Positions 16,606 through 25,315 of a stretch of 32,069 bases of DNA are shown in pieces. Numbering within the stretch: position 1 is the stretch's first letter; every line of letters begins with the position of its first letter. The notes under the pieces were generated by a model. That model searched no databases and was not told where the DNA came from. It worked only from the letters and a program-made list of their open reading frames with translations. The position numbers and the translations under genes were made by a program. This stretch comes from Sedimentisphaerales bacterium (GTDB taxonomy: Bacteria; Planctomycetota; Phycisphaerae; Sedimentisphaerales; SM23-30), in NCBI GenBank assembly GCA_028281535.1, contig JANQJS010000027.1, positions 1 through 32,069 of the forward strand, read 5' to 3'.

Positions 16606-17394
16606 TCACACCTTTAGTTCATTTTTTTGATGATTCATCTGAGCTTTTAAACGAGCTAGAATGGACGAATGCATCTGAGACACTCGGGATTCTGAAAGAT
16701 CCAGTGTCGCACCAATTTCTTTCATAGTCATTTCTTCATAATAATAGAGTACCAAAATCAGTTTTTCAGCTCGACTAAGCCCTTTGGTCAGAATATCTTT
16801 GAGATCACGACGTTGAGTTTCTTTCAGTGGATCTTCACCACGCTTATCTTCCAGGACATCAATTTCGCATATATCTTTCTGGCTATCTGTTTCAAACCAC
16901 TTACGACTTAAAGAAACGAGGCCAACAGCAGTCGCATCACGTTTGAGTTTGATATATTCATCGTTTGACATGCCCATACGATTGGCAATCTCTTCATCGG
17001 TTGCCAAACGACCATGTTCTGCTTCCAGTGACTTGGTGGCGTTTTCTAATTGGTGTGCTCTGGATCGCACCAACCGAGGTACCCAGTCCATACTACGAAG
17101 CTCATCAAGGATTGCACCACGAATTCTTGGCGCGCAATAGGTCTCAAACTTAACCCCTCTAGATAAGTCAAAGGCAGAAATCGCGTCTATCAGGCCAAAA
17201 ATACCGGCACTAATCAAGTCATCTAGCTCGACTTCATCGGGTAACTTAGCGTAAATACGCTCTGCATTATATTTGACCACTGGCAGATATTTTTCGACGA
17301 GCATGTTTCTCATTTCTTCGTTTGGGCTTTTCTTAAATTTCACCCAAACTTTCATGATTTCTGGGTCGACTTTCTTTTTGGTCTTCTCCGCCAT
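16606..17394 (-). CDS. fliA: Flagellar sigma factor sigma-28 (FliA/WhiG type)
   Basis: This 262-residue protein has three sigma-70 domains. Region 2 contains LVEKYLPVVKYNAERIYAKL, LISAGIFGLIDAISAFDLSR and KFETYCAPRIRGAILDELRS. The DWVPRLVRSR linker into region 3 is typical of FliA. Region 4 contains LSRAEKLILVLYYYEEMTMKEI and the helix-turn-helix LDLSESRVSQMHSSILARLKA. It directs RNA polymerase to late flagellar genes. The ATG at 17394 has GAGG six bases upstream. It follows the flhF-flhG-small membrane protein run with short gaps, the usual place for fliA in many bacteria. No flgM-like anti-sigma factor is recognised in the window. Confidence 0.95.
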   Translation of the reverse strand: MAEKTKKKVDPEIMKVWVKFKKSPNEEMRNMLVEKYLPVVKYNAERIYAKLPDEVELDDLISAGIFGLIDAISAFDLSRGVKFETYCAPRIRGAILDELRSMDWVPRLVRSRAHQLENATKSLEAEHGRLATDEEIANRMGMSNDEYIKLKRDATAVGLVSLSRKWFETDSQKDICEIDVLEDKRGEDPLKETQRRDLKDILTKGLSRAEKLILVLYYYEEMTMKEIGATLDLSESRVSQMHSSILARLKAQMNHQKNELKV

Positions 17395-17450
17395 AAACTA
17401 CCTCATTTCTTACAATTATTTTTAAATCGGTTTTATTCGATTCCAGAGTC

Positions 17451-17792
17451 CTAACTTAATTCGGCTTCAGGAACGGCCGGTTGCGGCTGCTGTGGAACAT
17501 CCTGTTCATCTTGTTGTTTTGTTTCAACGGCTCCATCCATATCAACATCGACGACATCACCCTGCTCATTCAAAGCCTGGTGATATAGTCTTTCCTTTTC
17601 GGCTTCAAAGTTTTCTTTAATCACTCTCTGGCCTATAAGCGACAATATCGCTCCCAGAATATAGAAAACAAACAATATTACGACAGAACGCCTAACGACA
17701 GTGACAAAGGGATTGTCTACGTAAAGTCCGATAATCAGACTAACGGTAAATCCTAAAAACGCCATCGCAGCAGCACAATATTGCGTTGCCAA
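17451..17792 (-). CDS. Small two-helix membrane protein between flhG and fliA (unknown)
   Basis: This 113-residue protein has two membrane helices (about residues 7-24 and 36-54) joined by a short loop (YVDNPFVTVVRR). A cytoplasmic helix (QRVIKENFEAEKERLYHQALNE) and a Gln/Pro/Glu-rich disordered tail follow. The start is TTG at 17790-17792 with GAGG seven bases upstream; an ATG at codon 10 would cut into the first helix. It lies in the flhF-flhG-fliA run, 59 bases after flhG and 56 before fliA, so it is probably co-expressed. The family is unknown to me. A membrane anchor or docking factor for FlhF/FlhG is one possible role, from location only. Confidence 0.75.
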   Translation of the reverse strand: MATQYCAAAMAFLGFTVSLIIGLYVDNPFVTVVRRSVVILFVFYILGAILSLIGQRVIKENFEAEKERLYHQALNEQGDVVDVDMDGAVETKQQDEQDVPQQPQPAVPEAELS

Positions 17793-17851
17793 ATTACTAC
17801 CTCAAACTATAAGCATCTAAATTATTTTATCGGCCCAAATCGCCACAATAT

Positions 17852-18700
17852 TTAAAAGAACCAGTTAACAACTTTTTTAAAGAAGCCCGTATCCGTTTCA
17901 TCCAGCTCAGCGGCACGTGCTAATTTACCTGCTAAGGCCATGAAACAATAGCTGGCTTGACATCTTGGATGCTGTAAAACCACCGGTTTTTGATTGCAAA
18001 CCGCATCTGGTACATGTTCATCCCGCAGGATATACCCTGCATCTGACAAAGTGGCACCCAAAAATTGTGACGCCACCTTGGAAATTCTTTGATATATTTT
18101 TTTTGCTTCGACACGAGATTCTGCCATATTGACCAGTAATGATATTTTGACGCCGTTTCGGTTCTTATTTAAGCTTTTAATAACGGCATAAGCATCGGAA
18201 ATACTTGTTGGCTCAGGAGTTGTAACAACGAGTGTGTGATCAGCCGCATCGCAGAACCCTAAGACGTTTTTGGAAATTCCTGCTCCGGTATCCACAATGA
18301 TGACATCCGCGCGATGTTCCAGGCTGGTCATTTCCTGGATTAATCTCTGGCGCTGAAATTCATTTAGATCGGCTAAATTGGTAATTCCTGAGACACCACT
18401 AATTAATTTAAGCCCGGCTGGACCAGTCTCGATGATTTCATCCAAGTGTTTTTGTCCAGAAATGACATGCATTAAGTTTAATCTTGTTTTCATTCCCAAA
18501 ACGACATCGAGGTTTGCCAGTCCCAAATCTGCATCCAACAGAATGACATTTTTCCTAGATGCCATCAAACATAATGCCAGATTGGCAGCGACATTGGTTT
18601 TCCCAACCCCCCCTTTGCCACTGGTAACAGCCAAAACCTGGGCAGATTGGTTTTGCCCTTTGACCATTAATCTTAATTTTTCAGCTTGATCGACAATCAT
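17852..18700 (-). CDS. flhG: Flagellar number regulator, MinD-like ATPase
   Basis: FlhG (also FleN/YlxH) is a MinD-type ATPase that limits flagellar number and stimulates the GTPase FlhF. The 282 residues show the N-terminal DQAEKLR helix (residues 4-10) that activates FlhF, the deviant Walker A SGKGGVGKT (27-35), the switch region LLDADLGLANLD, the Walker B-type VIIVDTGAGIS, and a C-terminal amphipathic helix FFKKVVNWFF resembling a membrane-targeting sequence. The ATG at 18700 has GGAG seven bases upstream. It follows flhF by 27 bases, the standard pair. Confidence 0.95.
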   Translation of the reverse strand: MIVDQAEKLRLMVKGQNQSAQVLAVTSGKGGVGKTNVAANLALCLMASRKNVILLDADLGLANLDVVLGMKTRLNLMHVISGQKHLDEIIETGPAGLKLISGVSGITNLADLNEFQRQRLIQEMTSLEHRADVIIVDTGAGISKNVLGFCDAADHTLVVTTPEPTSISDAYAVIKSLNKNRNGVKISLLVNMAESRVEAKKIYQRISKVASQFLGATLSDAGYILRDEHVPDAVCNQKPVVLQHPRCQASYCFMALAGKLARAAELDETDTGFFKKVVNWFF

Positions 18701-18727
18701 TGTTTCGCTCCAATTAATTTTCTGACA

Positions 18728-19993
18728 TTACACGGTGCTTTCTTCAGGGTTTTTACTATCTGACAATATCGCATGGTGATTATTACTTAGTAGAAGTTGT
18801 GCAAGTTTTCTACCATTTCCTACTTCAATATCTGCTGGTACGTCCTGGCCAGTCGTTATATATGACAACGAGGCATCCACTTTTTGCAGAACGGAAAAAA
18901 TAACCCCGAAACTGATCGCCTCATCTAATTTTGTGAAAATAACTCGATCAATTCCTACCTTACTGAACTTTTCGGCAACATTAATCATGGTAGTATGGTG
19001 TCCAGTCGTCGAGAGAACTAAATGGACTTCATCCGCATTTGCCGCTTGCAGAAAGGATTGCAATTCTTTGATTTTGATATCATCATTTTGGCTACGACCG
19101 GCGGTATCGATAAAAATCATATCCAAATCGGACATCAGACTGATCGCTTCCTTAAGTTCTTCAGGAGTCAACACCACTTTCAGCGGTACATCAATAATTT
19201 GGGCATACATACGAAGTTGATCTACAGCACCGATTCGATAGGTATCAATCGTGATGAGTCCAACATTTTTGTTTTGTTTCAGCTTAAAATGAGCGGCCAA
19301 TTTGGCAATGGTTGTGGTTTTACCAACACCCGTTGGCCCAATGAGTGCCACCGTTCTAGGCGTTCCATTGATATTGGGAGTCACGGGCCCTGTGGTATCG
19401 ATCATGTTTTCCAATGTGTCGGCCAATCGCTGTTCGACAACATGGCTGCTTTTCATTTGATTGCCGGTTAAATCTTTTTGTACGGAATCAATAATTTCGC
19501 GAGCCAATTCATCAGCGACTTCCTTCTGAATCAAATTTAGGTAAAAATCAAACAATTGCTCGGGCATGTTGGGCGAATGAACCTGGCGTTGTTCTTTGAC
19601 CAGATTCTCAACCAACTGCTTGATTTCCGAAATTTCATTTTTTAATTCGCCTTGTCCACTTGCAGCTTGCTGGGAGGCTATTGCCTGGGACAAAAATTCA
19701 CTCATACGATGATTGCTTGTTTTTTCGGCTGGAACCATCGTTTCACTTGGCTGAGCATAAAGACGTTTTAATCGGTTACTGCTATTGCCAGGCATAGGGC
19801 GTTTAGGGGTATCCTCTTTCTGAGATTTTCTCGCTGTTACTTCAACAACCGTTTTTTGTCCGAACCCAAACATTCCCCCTTCTCTTAAGGAACGGGTATT
19901 GACGATCACGGCGTCTGATCCAAGATCCTGTTTAATTTTGGCTAAAACCTGAGGCATGGTTGCAGCCTTATACGTTTTCAATTTTGTACTCAT
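18728..19993 (-). CDS. flhF: Flagellar placement SRP-type GTPase
   Basis: FlhF is the third SRP GTPase. It sets the site of flagellar assembly at the membrane, usually at a pole. The 421 residues contain an N-terminal basic B-domain (KTYKAATMPQVLAKIKQDLG), a linker, an N-domain helical bundle (about 145-200) and the GTPase domain. Motifs seen are G1 GPTGVGKTTT (219-228), the DTYR segment (250-253), G3 DTAGR (296-300) and G4 TKLDE (354-358). It sits between flhA and flhG with 43- and 27-base spacers. Together with FlhG it suggests a fixed, probably polar, flagellum; position cannot be read from sequence. Confidence 0.96.
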   Translation of the reverse strand: MSTKLKTYKAATMPQVLAKIKQDLGSDAVIVNTRSLREGGMFGFGQKTVVEVTARKSQKEDTPKRPMPGNSSNRLKRLYAQPSETMVPAEKTSNHRMSEFLSQAIASQQAASGQGELKNEISEIKQLVENLVKEQRQVHSPNMPEQLFDFYLNLIQKEVADELAREIIDSVQKDLTGNQMKSSHVVEQRLADTLENMIDTTGPVTPNINGTPRTVALIGPTGVGKTTTIAKLAAHFKLKQNKNVGLITIDTYRIGAVDQLRMYAQIIDVPLKVVLTPEELKEAISLMSDLDMIFIDTAGRSQNDDIKIKELQSFLQAANADEVHLVLSTTGHHTTMINVAEKFSKVGIDRVIFTKLDEAISFGVIFSVLQKVDASLSYITTGQDVPADIEVGNGRKLAQLLLSNNHHAILSDSKNPEESTV

Positions 19994-20036
19994 TAACCAC
20001 CTACGTAAACTATACTATTCTACCTTACCTACTCAT

Positions 20037-22139
20037 TTATAATTCAACGCTGACCATACCCAGCGAATCAATTTGGATGTCTTTGACGATTTCGTTATAT
20101 GCCAACACCACGATATTGGGAATTGAAGCCGCCAATAATCGCCTCAAAGACAACCTGATTTGAGGCGAACATAAAACCACAGGTTGAGCCCCCATGGTCA
20201 GTAAATTCTGCAATTGCTGTGAGCAGCTTTCAACAATTTTGGTTGCCGTTGCTGGCGGTAATGTTAAAAAGCTACCACGATCCCCACGTTCGATATGACG
20301 ATTAACCATATCTTCCATCGCTGGATCGAGGGTTATGCATTTAAGATGATTATCATCTTCTTTATACTGAGAACAAATCGTCCGAGCCAATGCATTTCGG
20401 ACATATTCGGACAGAACCTCTAGATCTTGCGTTCTTGGAGCCCAATCTCCCAGAGTTTCCAAAATGGTTTCCATATCTCGGATTGGAACGCGTTCTTCTA
20501 GCAATGAATGCAATACTTTTTGTATTTCTCCAGCTTTGAGAGAACCACCAACCACCTCTTCAACAACGGCAGGCGATTTTTCTTTGACCGTATCTAATAA
20601 GGAATTCAGATCCTGCCTCGTTAATAATTCAGAGGCGTGAATTTTTATCACTTCTGTTAAGTGAGTCGCTAATACACTGGAGCAATCAACCACAGTGTAA
20701 TTCATCATTTCAGCTTGTTCTTTTTTATTGGCTGGTACCCAAACAGCAGGCAGTCCAAAGGCTGGTTCTATGGTTTCTTTTCCTGTTAGTTTTCCAGTCA
20801 CCGCACCAGAATCCATGGCTAAAAATTGCTCCACGTAAGCCTGGCCACTGGCAACATCGACCCCCTTGATTTTAATGACATAGTCATTAGGGCCAAGACG
20901 GACATTATCACGAATACGAATACTGGGAACCACGATCCCAAGTTCCAAAGCAACTTGACGACGAATCATACTAATCCTCTGGAGCAGATCGCCACCTTGT
21001 TTGGTATCAACTAATTTGATGAGGCCATAGCCAATTTCTAATTCCATGCGATCAAGAGGCAGTAAGGATTCGACCTTATCATCTTTGGCTTCTGGTTTTT
21101 TGGTTTTTTCTGTCTTGATCTGTGCCAATTGTTCCTGTTTTTTATTCCTTGTAATGATATACGCAATGGCGGCACTGGATGCGGCAAGGGTGAATAATGG
21201 AATTTTTGGCAGCTTGGCAAACCCAAGCATCACAAGGAAAACGGCCGCAACAATCAATGCTTTGGGTTTACTGATCATTTGGGAGATCAATTCATCTCCC
21301 AGGTTGGTTTTTGCCGTTGATCGCGTGACAATCAGACCAGCAGAAATGGAAATAATGAACGCAGGAATCTGACTTACCAGGCCATCACCAATGGTCAGCT
21401 TAGTAAAGACTTCAAAGCACTGTGACATCGTCCAGTCATATTGAAGCATACCGACAGCCAATCCGCCCATAATATTGACCAAAGTAATAATAATACCTGC
21501 TATGGCATCACCTCGAACAAATTTACTGGCACCATCCATTGCCCCGTAGAAATCGGCTTCATTACTGATTTCTTCACGACGACGTTTGGCTTCGCCTTCA
21601 TTAATCAAACCGGCATTCAAGTCGGCATCAATCGCCATCTGCTTACCCGGCATTCCATCCAGTACAAATCTGGCAGCCACTTCACTAATACGCGTAGCAC
21701 CCTTAGTGATAACAACAAACTGAATAACAATCAGGATGATAAATATAATGAGTCCAACGGCCATTGAGTCCCCAGCCACAAAATTCCCAAATGCTTCGAT
21801 GACTTGCCCTGCAGCGGCAGTGGCCCCACCATCTGCGGAACGATCTCCGGCAGTTAAAATCAACCGCGTGGTCGCACAATTGAGCACCAATCTGAACAAT
21901 GTTGCTGCTAATAACATGGAGGGAAAGACGGAAAATTCTAATGGTGATGTAATGTAGATCGTCGTTAAGAGAATAATTGCAGCAAAAGCAAGATTGGCTG
22001 ACAAAAAGACATCCATCAGCATCGTTGGCAACGGAATCAGCATGACAAATATCAGAGCAACAGCCCCAATAGGCATGATTAAATCACGATACTTAAGTAT
22101 GCGTGATAAAATTGATTCATTTGATGCTGCTGCTGGCAT
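20037..22139 (-). CDS. flhA: Flagellar type III export gate protein FlhA
   Basis: This 700-residue protein is the usual length for FlhA. The first 330 residues form the membrane domain of about eight helices (IMPIGAVALIFVMLIPLP, SPLEFSVFPSMLLAATLFRL). It carries the conserved FHIPEP-family cytoplasmic loop EISNEADFYGAMDGASKFVRG followed by DAIAGIIITLVNIMGG. After a charged linker (about 335-360) comes the cytoplasmic domain that forms the nonameric ring and docks chaperone-substrate complexes. FlhA takes part in proton-driven export of rod, hook and filament subunits. The start has AAAGGA five bases upstream, and the gene follows flhB by 18 bases. Confidence 0.98.
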   Translation of the reverse strand: MPAAASNESILSRILKYRDLIMPIGAVALIFVMLIPLPTMLMDVFLSANLAFAAIILLTTIYITSPLEFSVFPSMLLAATLFRLVLNCATTRLILTAGDRSADGGATAAAGQVIEAFGNFVAGDSMAVGLIIFIILIVIQFVVITKGATRISEVAARFVLDGMPGKQMAIDADLNAGLINEGEAKRRREEISNEADFYGAMDGASKFVRGDAIAGIIITLVNIMGGLAVGMLQYDWTMSQCFEVFTKLTIGDGLVSQIPAFIISISAGLIVTRSTAKTNLGDELISQMISKPKALIVAAVFLVMLGFAKLPKIPLFTLAASSAAIAYIITRNKKQEQLAQIKTEKTKKPEAKDDKVESLLPLDRMELEIGYGLIKLVDTKQGGDLLQRISMIRRQVALELGIVVPSIRIRDNVRLGPNDYVIKIKGVDVASGQAYVEQFLAMDSGAVTGKLTGKETIEPAFGLPAVWVPANKKEQAEMMNYTVVDCSSVLATHLTEVIKIHASELLTRQDLNSLLDTVKEKSPAVVEEVVGGSLKAGEIQKVLHSLLEERVPIRDMETILETLGDWAPRTQDLEVLSEYVRNALARTICSQYKEDDNHLKCITLDPAMEDMVNRHIERGDRGSFLTLPPATATKIVESCSQQLQNLLTMGAQPVVLCSPQIRLSLRRLLAASIPNIVVLAYNEIVKDIQIDSLGMVSVEL

Positions 22140-22157
22140 TCTAATCCTTTACTTCAA

Positions 22158-23240
22158 CTAACTAGAGACTGCTTTACGATACCCTTTACCTGCCAATTCG
22201 AAGACGTAGGCTAAAACTTCAGCCACCGCCTTATAAAGATCTGCAGGGATGTAATCCCCCACATCGCACGCTTTGTATAATGCTCGCGCCAATGGCTTTC
22301 GTTCAACCATAGGCACACCATTTTCCATCGCAATTTCCCGGATGCGGGCTGCGACAAAATCAGCTCCCTTCGCTACGACTTTAGGTGCGGGCATGGTATC
22401 ATGATCATATTTTAACGCGATAGCAATATGCGTAGGGTTGGTGACCACAACATCCGCATTGGGAACAGCCTGGCTCATTCTTTGCATAGCCAATTCCTGA
22501 GCGACTTTACGCCGGCGTTGCCGCATAATGGGGTCACCTTCCATACGCTTCATTTCTTCTTTGACTTCATCTTTGGTCATCCGAAGGTCTTGTGTCATTT
22601 GATATTTTTGATAAGCGTAATCAATAATGGCTAAAATCAATAAAATAGCGGCCATTCTTAATCCAAGCATATATACCATTTCAGCTGAAAAACTGATTAC
22701 TTCAGTAAAACTCAGCATCGTCAAACCAACTAATTCGGGTAAATCGGATTGAATGGACAAATAAGCAACCAAGCCAATAATACCCACTTTGAACATACTC
22801 ATCGCAAATCGCACGAAGGTTCTAAGTGAAAATAATCTTTTAAAACCTTGAAGTGGAGAAATTTTGTCTAATTTTGGCGTTATCGGTTGAGTGGATAACA
22901 TGAAACCTACTTGAAATAAGTTGGCTAATACGGCAATAATAAATAACACGACAAAAATAGGGCCTAAAATGGCCATGGATTTCATAATAAGCAGCCGCCA
23001 TGATTCCTGAAACGCTAACATGGAAGAAAGTGGAATATCCTCCATGGTAAACGCCCGAACCATTAAGTATTTAAAGTTTTGAAAAATAGCTTTGCCATAT
23101 AAATCCAATACAATTAGGCCTGCTAATAAACCAACCGCAGCTGTCAGGTCGTTACTTTTGGCAACTTGACCTTTCTCTCTTGCATCCTGGAGCCGGCGAG
23201 GCGTAGGGGCTTCTGTTTTTTCACCAGAATCTGCTGGCAT
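22158..23240 (-). CDS. flhB: Flagellar export gate protein and substrate-specificity switch FlhB
   Basis: The 360-residue protein has an N-terminal motif EKTEAPTPRRLQDAREKGQV, four membrane helices within about residues 33-210, and a cytoplasmic domain with the autocleavage site NPTH at 268-271 (VVVTNPTHIAIALKY). Cleavage there switches export from rod/hook to filament subunits. The downstream sequence PMVERKPLARALYKACDVGD matches the family. The start has AAGGA upstream. It lies directly after fliR with a 14-base spacer. Confidence 0.98.
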   Translation of the reverse strand: MPADSGEKTEAPTPRRLQDAREKGQVAKSNDLTAAVGLLAGLIVLDLYGKAIFQNFKYLMVRAFTMEDIPLSSMLAFQESWRLLIMKSMAILGPIFVVLFIIAVLANLFQVGFMLSTQPITPKLDKISPLQGFKRLFSLRTFVRFAMSMFKVGIIGLVAYLSIQSDLPELVGLTMLSFTEVISFSAEMVYMLGLRMAAILLILAIIDYAYQKYQMTQDLRMTKDEVKEEMKRMEGDPIMRQRRRKVAQELAMQRMSQAVPNADVVVTNPTHIAIALKYDHDTMPAPKVVAKGADFVAARIREIAMENGVPMVERKPLARALYKACDVGDYIPADLYKAVAEVLAYVFELAGKGYRKAVSS

Positions 23241-23254
23241 CTTTTATCCTTAAC

Positions 23255-24049
23255 TTACGCGAATAGCATTCCTAAATTTGATAAAACATTTACGATACTG
23301 CCCTCAAAAAGAGCAAAAACGGAGGCAAATGAAGCGATAATCAATACCAGTGAGAGGACAATTCTCACAGGAAAACCTGCCGCAAGAATGTTTAACTGAG
23401 GCATGGTCCTAGAAATAAAGCCCATGGCGAGGGTCGCTAGAAATACCGCAGCTAAAGCTGGGCCTGCAACGCGAACTCCAAGCATAAATGATCCGGTTAA
23501 TATAGCAACAAATGTCGCTACTAGACTCTCTCCTATATGCACTCCCATTAATGGTATTCTTTCGAATGTTTCGACGATGGTCTTGATTAATATGATGTGG
23601 CCATTCATTAGTACATATAATAGAGTGGCTACCAACATGTAAAATTGAGCCATAATGTCTGTATCATTTCCTGTCATAGGATCGATGACACGTGACAAAT
23701 TCAGTCCCATTTGCTGACTAATCATTTCAGCCCCCACTTGTACCCCCACAAACATTAAAAGTAGAGCAAATCCCATTGATATTCCAATGATCAGCTCTTT
23801 CATGACACCAACAGATAGGTTTATGAATGTATTGGGAATTTCTACCCCCAACTTCATCGTTTGGGGAGCGACCATGGGGAAAACAGCAAATGCTAGAATA
23901 AGGACTAAAAAGATTTTAATTTGATAGGGAATATTGAAACTTCCTAATATGGGTGCATAAACCAAGACACCCGCTATTCTGAACATAATCAGGATAAAAA
24001 TAGGTGTTTGGCTATACAATAATTTTATTGGGTCTAAATATTCCATCAT
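23255..24049 (-). CDS. fliR: Flagellar export gate protein FliR
   Basis: This 264-residue membrane protein has about six hydrophobic helices and FliR-type features. These are the early IFILIMFRIAGVLVYAPILG, the MISQQMGLNLSRVIDPMTGND loop, and the C-terminal MGFISRTMPQLNILAAGFPV. It packs with FliP and FliQ in the helical export-gate core. Two ATG codons in tandem (24049 and 24046) are both possible starts, and the ribosome site is weak. It lies 12 bases after fliQ. Confidence 0.96.
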   Translation of the reverse strand: MMEYLDPIKLLYSQTPIFILIMFRIAGVLVYAPILGSFNIPYQIKIFLVLILAFAVFPMVAPQTMKLGVEIPNTFINLSVGVMKELIIGISMGFALLLMFVGVQVGAEMISQQMGLNLSRVIDPMTGNDTDIMAQFYMLVATLLYVLMNGHIILIKTIVETFERIPLMGVHIGESLVATFVAILTGSFMLGVRVAGPALAAVFLATLAMGFISRTMPQLNILAAGFPVRIVLSLVLIIASFASVFALFEGSIVNVLSNLGMLFA

Positions 24050-24061
24050 TCTTTCGTATCA

Positions 24062-24325
24062 CTAAGGAATGGGCATAGGCCCGAACATTTCCCTGGCATA
24101 GTCCATCATTAATCCTAACAAATAGGGCATAAAAAATACGGCTGCAATGACCATCGCAATAATTTTCGGGACAAATGTAAGCGTCATTTCCTGAATCTGG
24201 GTCACGGCCTGTACAATCGAGATTGCTACACCAATGACCAAACCGACCATGAGCAAAGGAAATGAGACAATGAGCATCATCATTAAAGCATTTCTTCCTA
24301 AATCTAGCGCAATTTCTGGTTCCAT
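24062..24325 (-). CDS. fliQ: Flagellar export gate protein FliQ
   Basis: The 87 residues are the usual FliQ length: two hydrophobic hairpin helices (LMMMLIVSFPLLMVGLVIG and VPKIIAMVIAAVFFMPYLLG) with the conserved loop ISIVQAVTQIQEMTLTFVPK. Several copies of FliQ surround the FliP5FliR1 core. It lies 14 bases after fliP and 12 before fliR in the standard order P-Q-R. Confidence 0.97.
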   Translation of the reverse strand: MEPEIALDLGRNALMMMLIVSFPLLMVGLVIGVAISIVQAVTQIQEMTLTFVPKIIAMVIAAVFFMPYLLGLMMDYAREMFGPMPIP

Positions 24326-24339
24326 ATTTACATCATCCG

Positions 24340-25215
24340 CTATATTGCAATATTATTGGTAAAACTTGATAGCAACGATCCAACGACCAAGTTCCATCCA
24401 TCTACCAATACAAAAAGTAACAATTTAAAAGGCAATGAAATGAGCACCGGTGGCAACATCATCATCCCCATTGACATCAAAATCGAGGCAATAACCATAT
24501 CAATAATTAAGAATGGGAGATAAATGTAAAATCCCATTAAAAATGCTTGCTTGAGCTCGCTGGTAATAAAAGCTGGTATCAGTGTGCTCAAGGAAATATC
24601 TTGCCACTGGAGCGTTTCTTCCTGAATTTTCACTCTTAATTCAGGTGTCGGTGACGTAAAACTGGCAAACATGTAGACATCTTCCGTATTACCAGTGTTG
24701 TCAATTTGTTTAATCATAAAACCACGAAGGTGGGTTTTTGCTCTGGCCCAGGCTTCGGCTTGGCCTATTGGCTGTTGATCTTCTGGCGGGTTGACATATG
24801 GCTGAATGGCCTCTTGATTTATCTGATTCCAAGTGGGTGCCATGACACAAAAAGTCATAAATAATGCCAAACCAGTAATAACCTGTGATGGCGGTAATTG
24901 CTGTGTCCCAATAGCTTGCCTTAGTAATGCTAAAACCACAACTATTCTTGTGAAGGATGTGGTCATAATCAAAATTGCTGGGACCAGGGTCAAAATGGTC
25001 AATAGAAGCATTACTTCAAGCGAAGAAGATAGTCTTTCAGGCTTGGTAGCCTCTGTTAAAAGCTGAGAAGGGTTACTCGTATCGAAAACGAAGGAATTAT
25101 TTGAAGATGAAGGGGTCTCAGTTGATGTTGTTCTGGTATTAACATCCTGAGCATTAGCTACAGCATGAAACATACATAAGCAAACAAGCATAATTTTGAA
25201 TTGTATTTTTGTCAT
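24340..25215 (-). CDS. fliP: Flagellar export gate protein FliP
   Basis: The start is placed at the ATG at 25215, giving a 291-residue protein that opens with a cleavable signal (MTKIQFKIMLVCLCMFHAVA). A longer frame to 25278 needs a TTG and puts 21 extra residues before the signal. The FliP core is clear: LLTILTLVPAILIMTTSFTR, IVVVLALLRQAIGTQQLPPS, GFYIYLPFLIIDMVIASILM, and MMMLPPVLISLPFKLLLFVL. A Ser/Thr/Asn-rich stretch at about residues 25-60 separates the signal from the core. FliP forms the pentameric pore of the export gate. Confidence 0.96.
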   Translation of the reverse strand: MTKIQFKIMLVCLCMFHAVANAQDVNTRTTSTETPSSSNNSFVFDTSNPSQLLTEATKPERLSSSLEVMLLLTILTLVPAILIMTTSFTRIVVVLALLRQAIGTQQLPPSQVITGLALFMTFCVMAPTWNQINQEAIQPYVNPPEDQQPIGQAEAWARAKTHLRGFMIKQIDNTGNTEDVYMFASFTSPTPELRVKIQEETLQWQDISLSTLIPAFITSELKQAFLMGFYIYLPFLIIDMVIASILMSMGMMMLPPVLISLPFKLLLFVLVDGWNLVVGSLLSSFTNNIAI

Positions 25216-25253
25216 CCTTGACACCTGAAACAATCCATATTCCAAATAGTTTA

Positions 25254-25277
25254 TGCCAGTACTATCTGTTACTGGCA
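25254..25277. repeat. Perfect inverted repeat in the fliO-fliP spacer
   Basis: tgccagta (25254-25261) and tactggca (25270-25277) are perfect eight-base arms with an eight-base loop, about 40 bases upstream of the fliP start. No T-tract follows. It could be a transcript hairpin or a protein-binding site within the operon. Confidence 0.55.
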
Positions 25278-25315
25278 AATATAATTTATTAACACCACGA
25301 AGTTTGACTTGAGTA

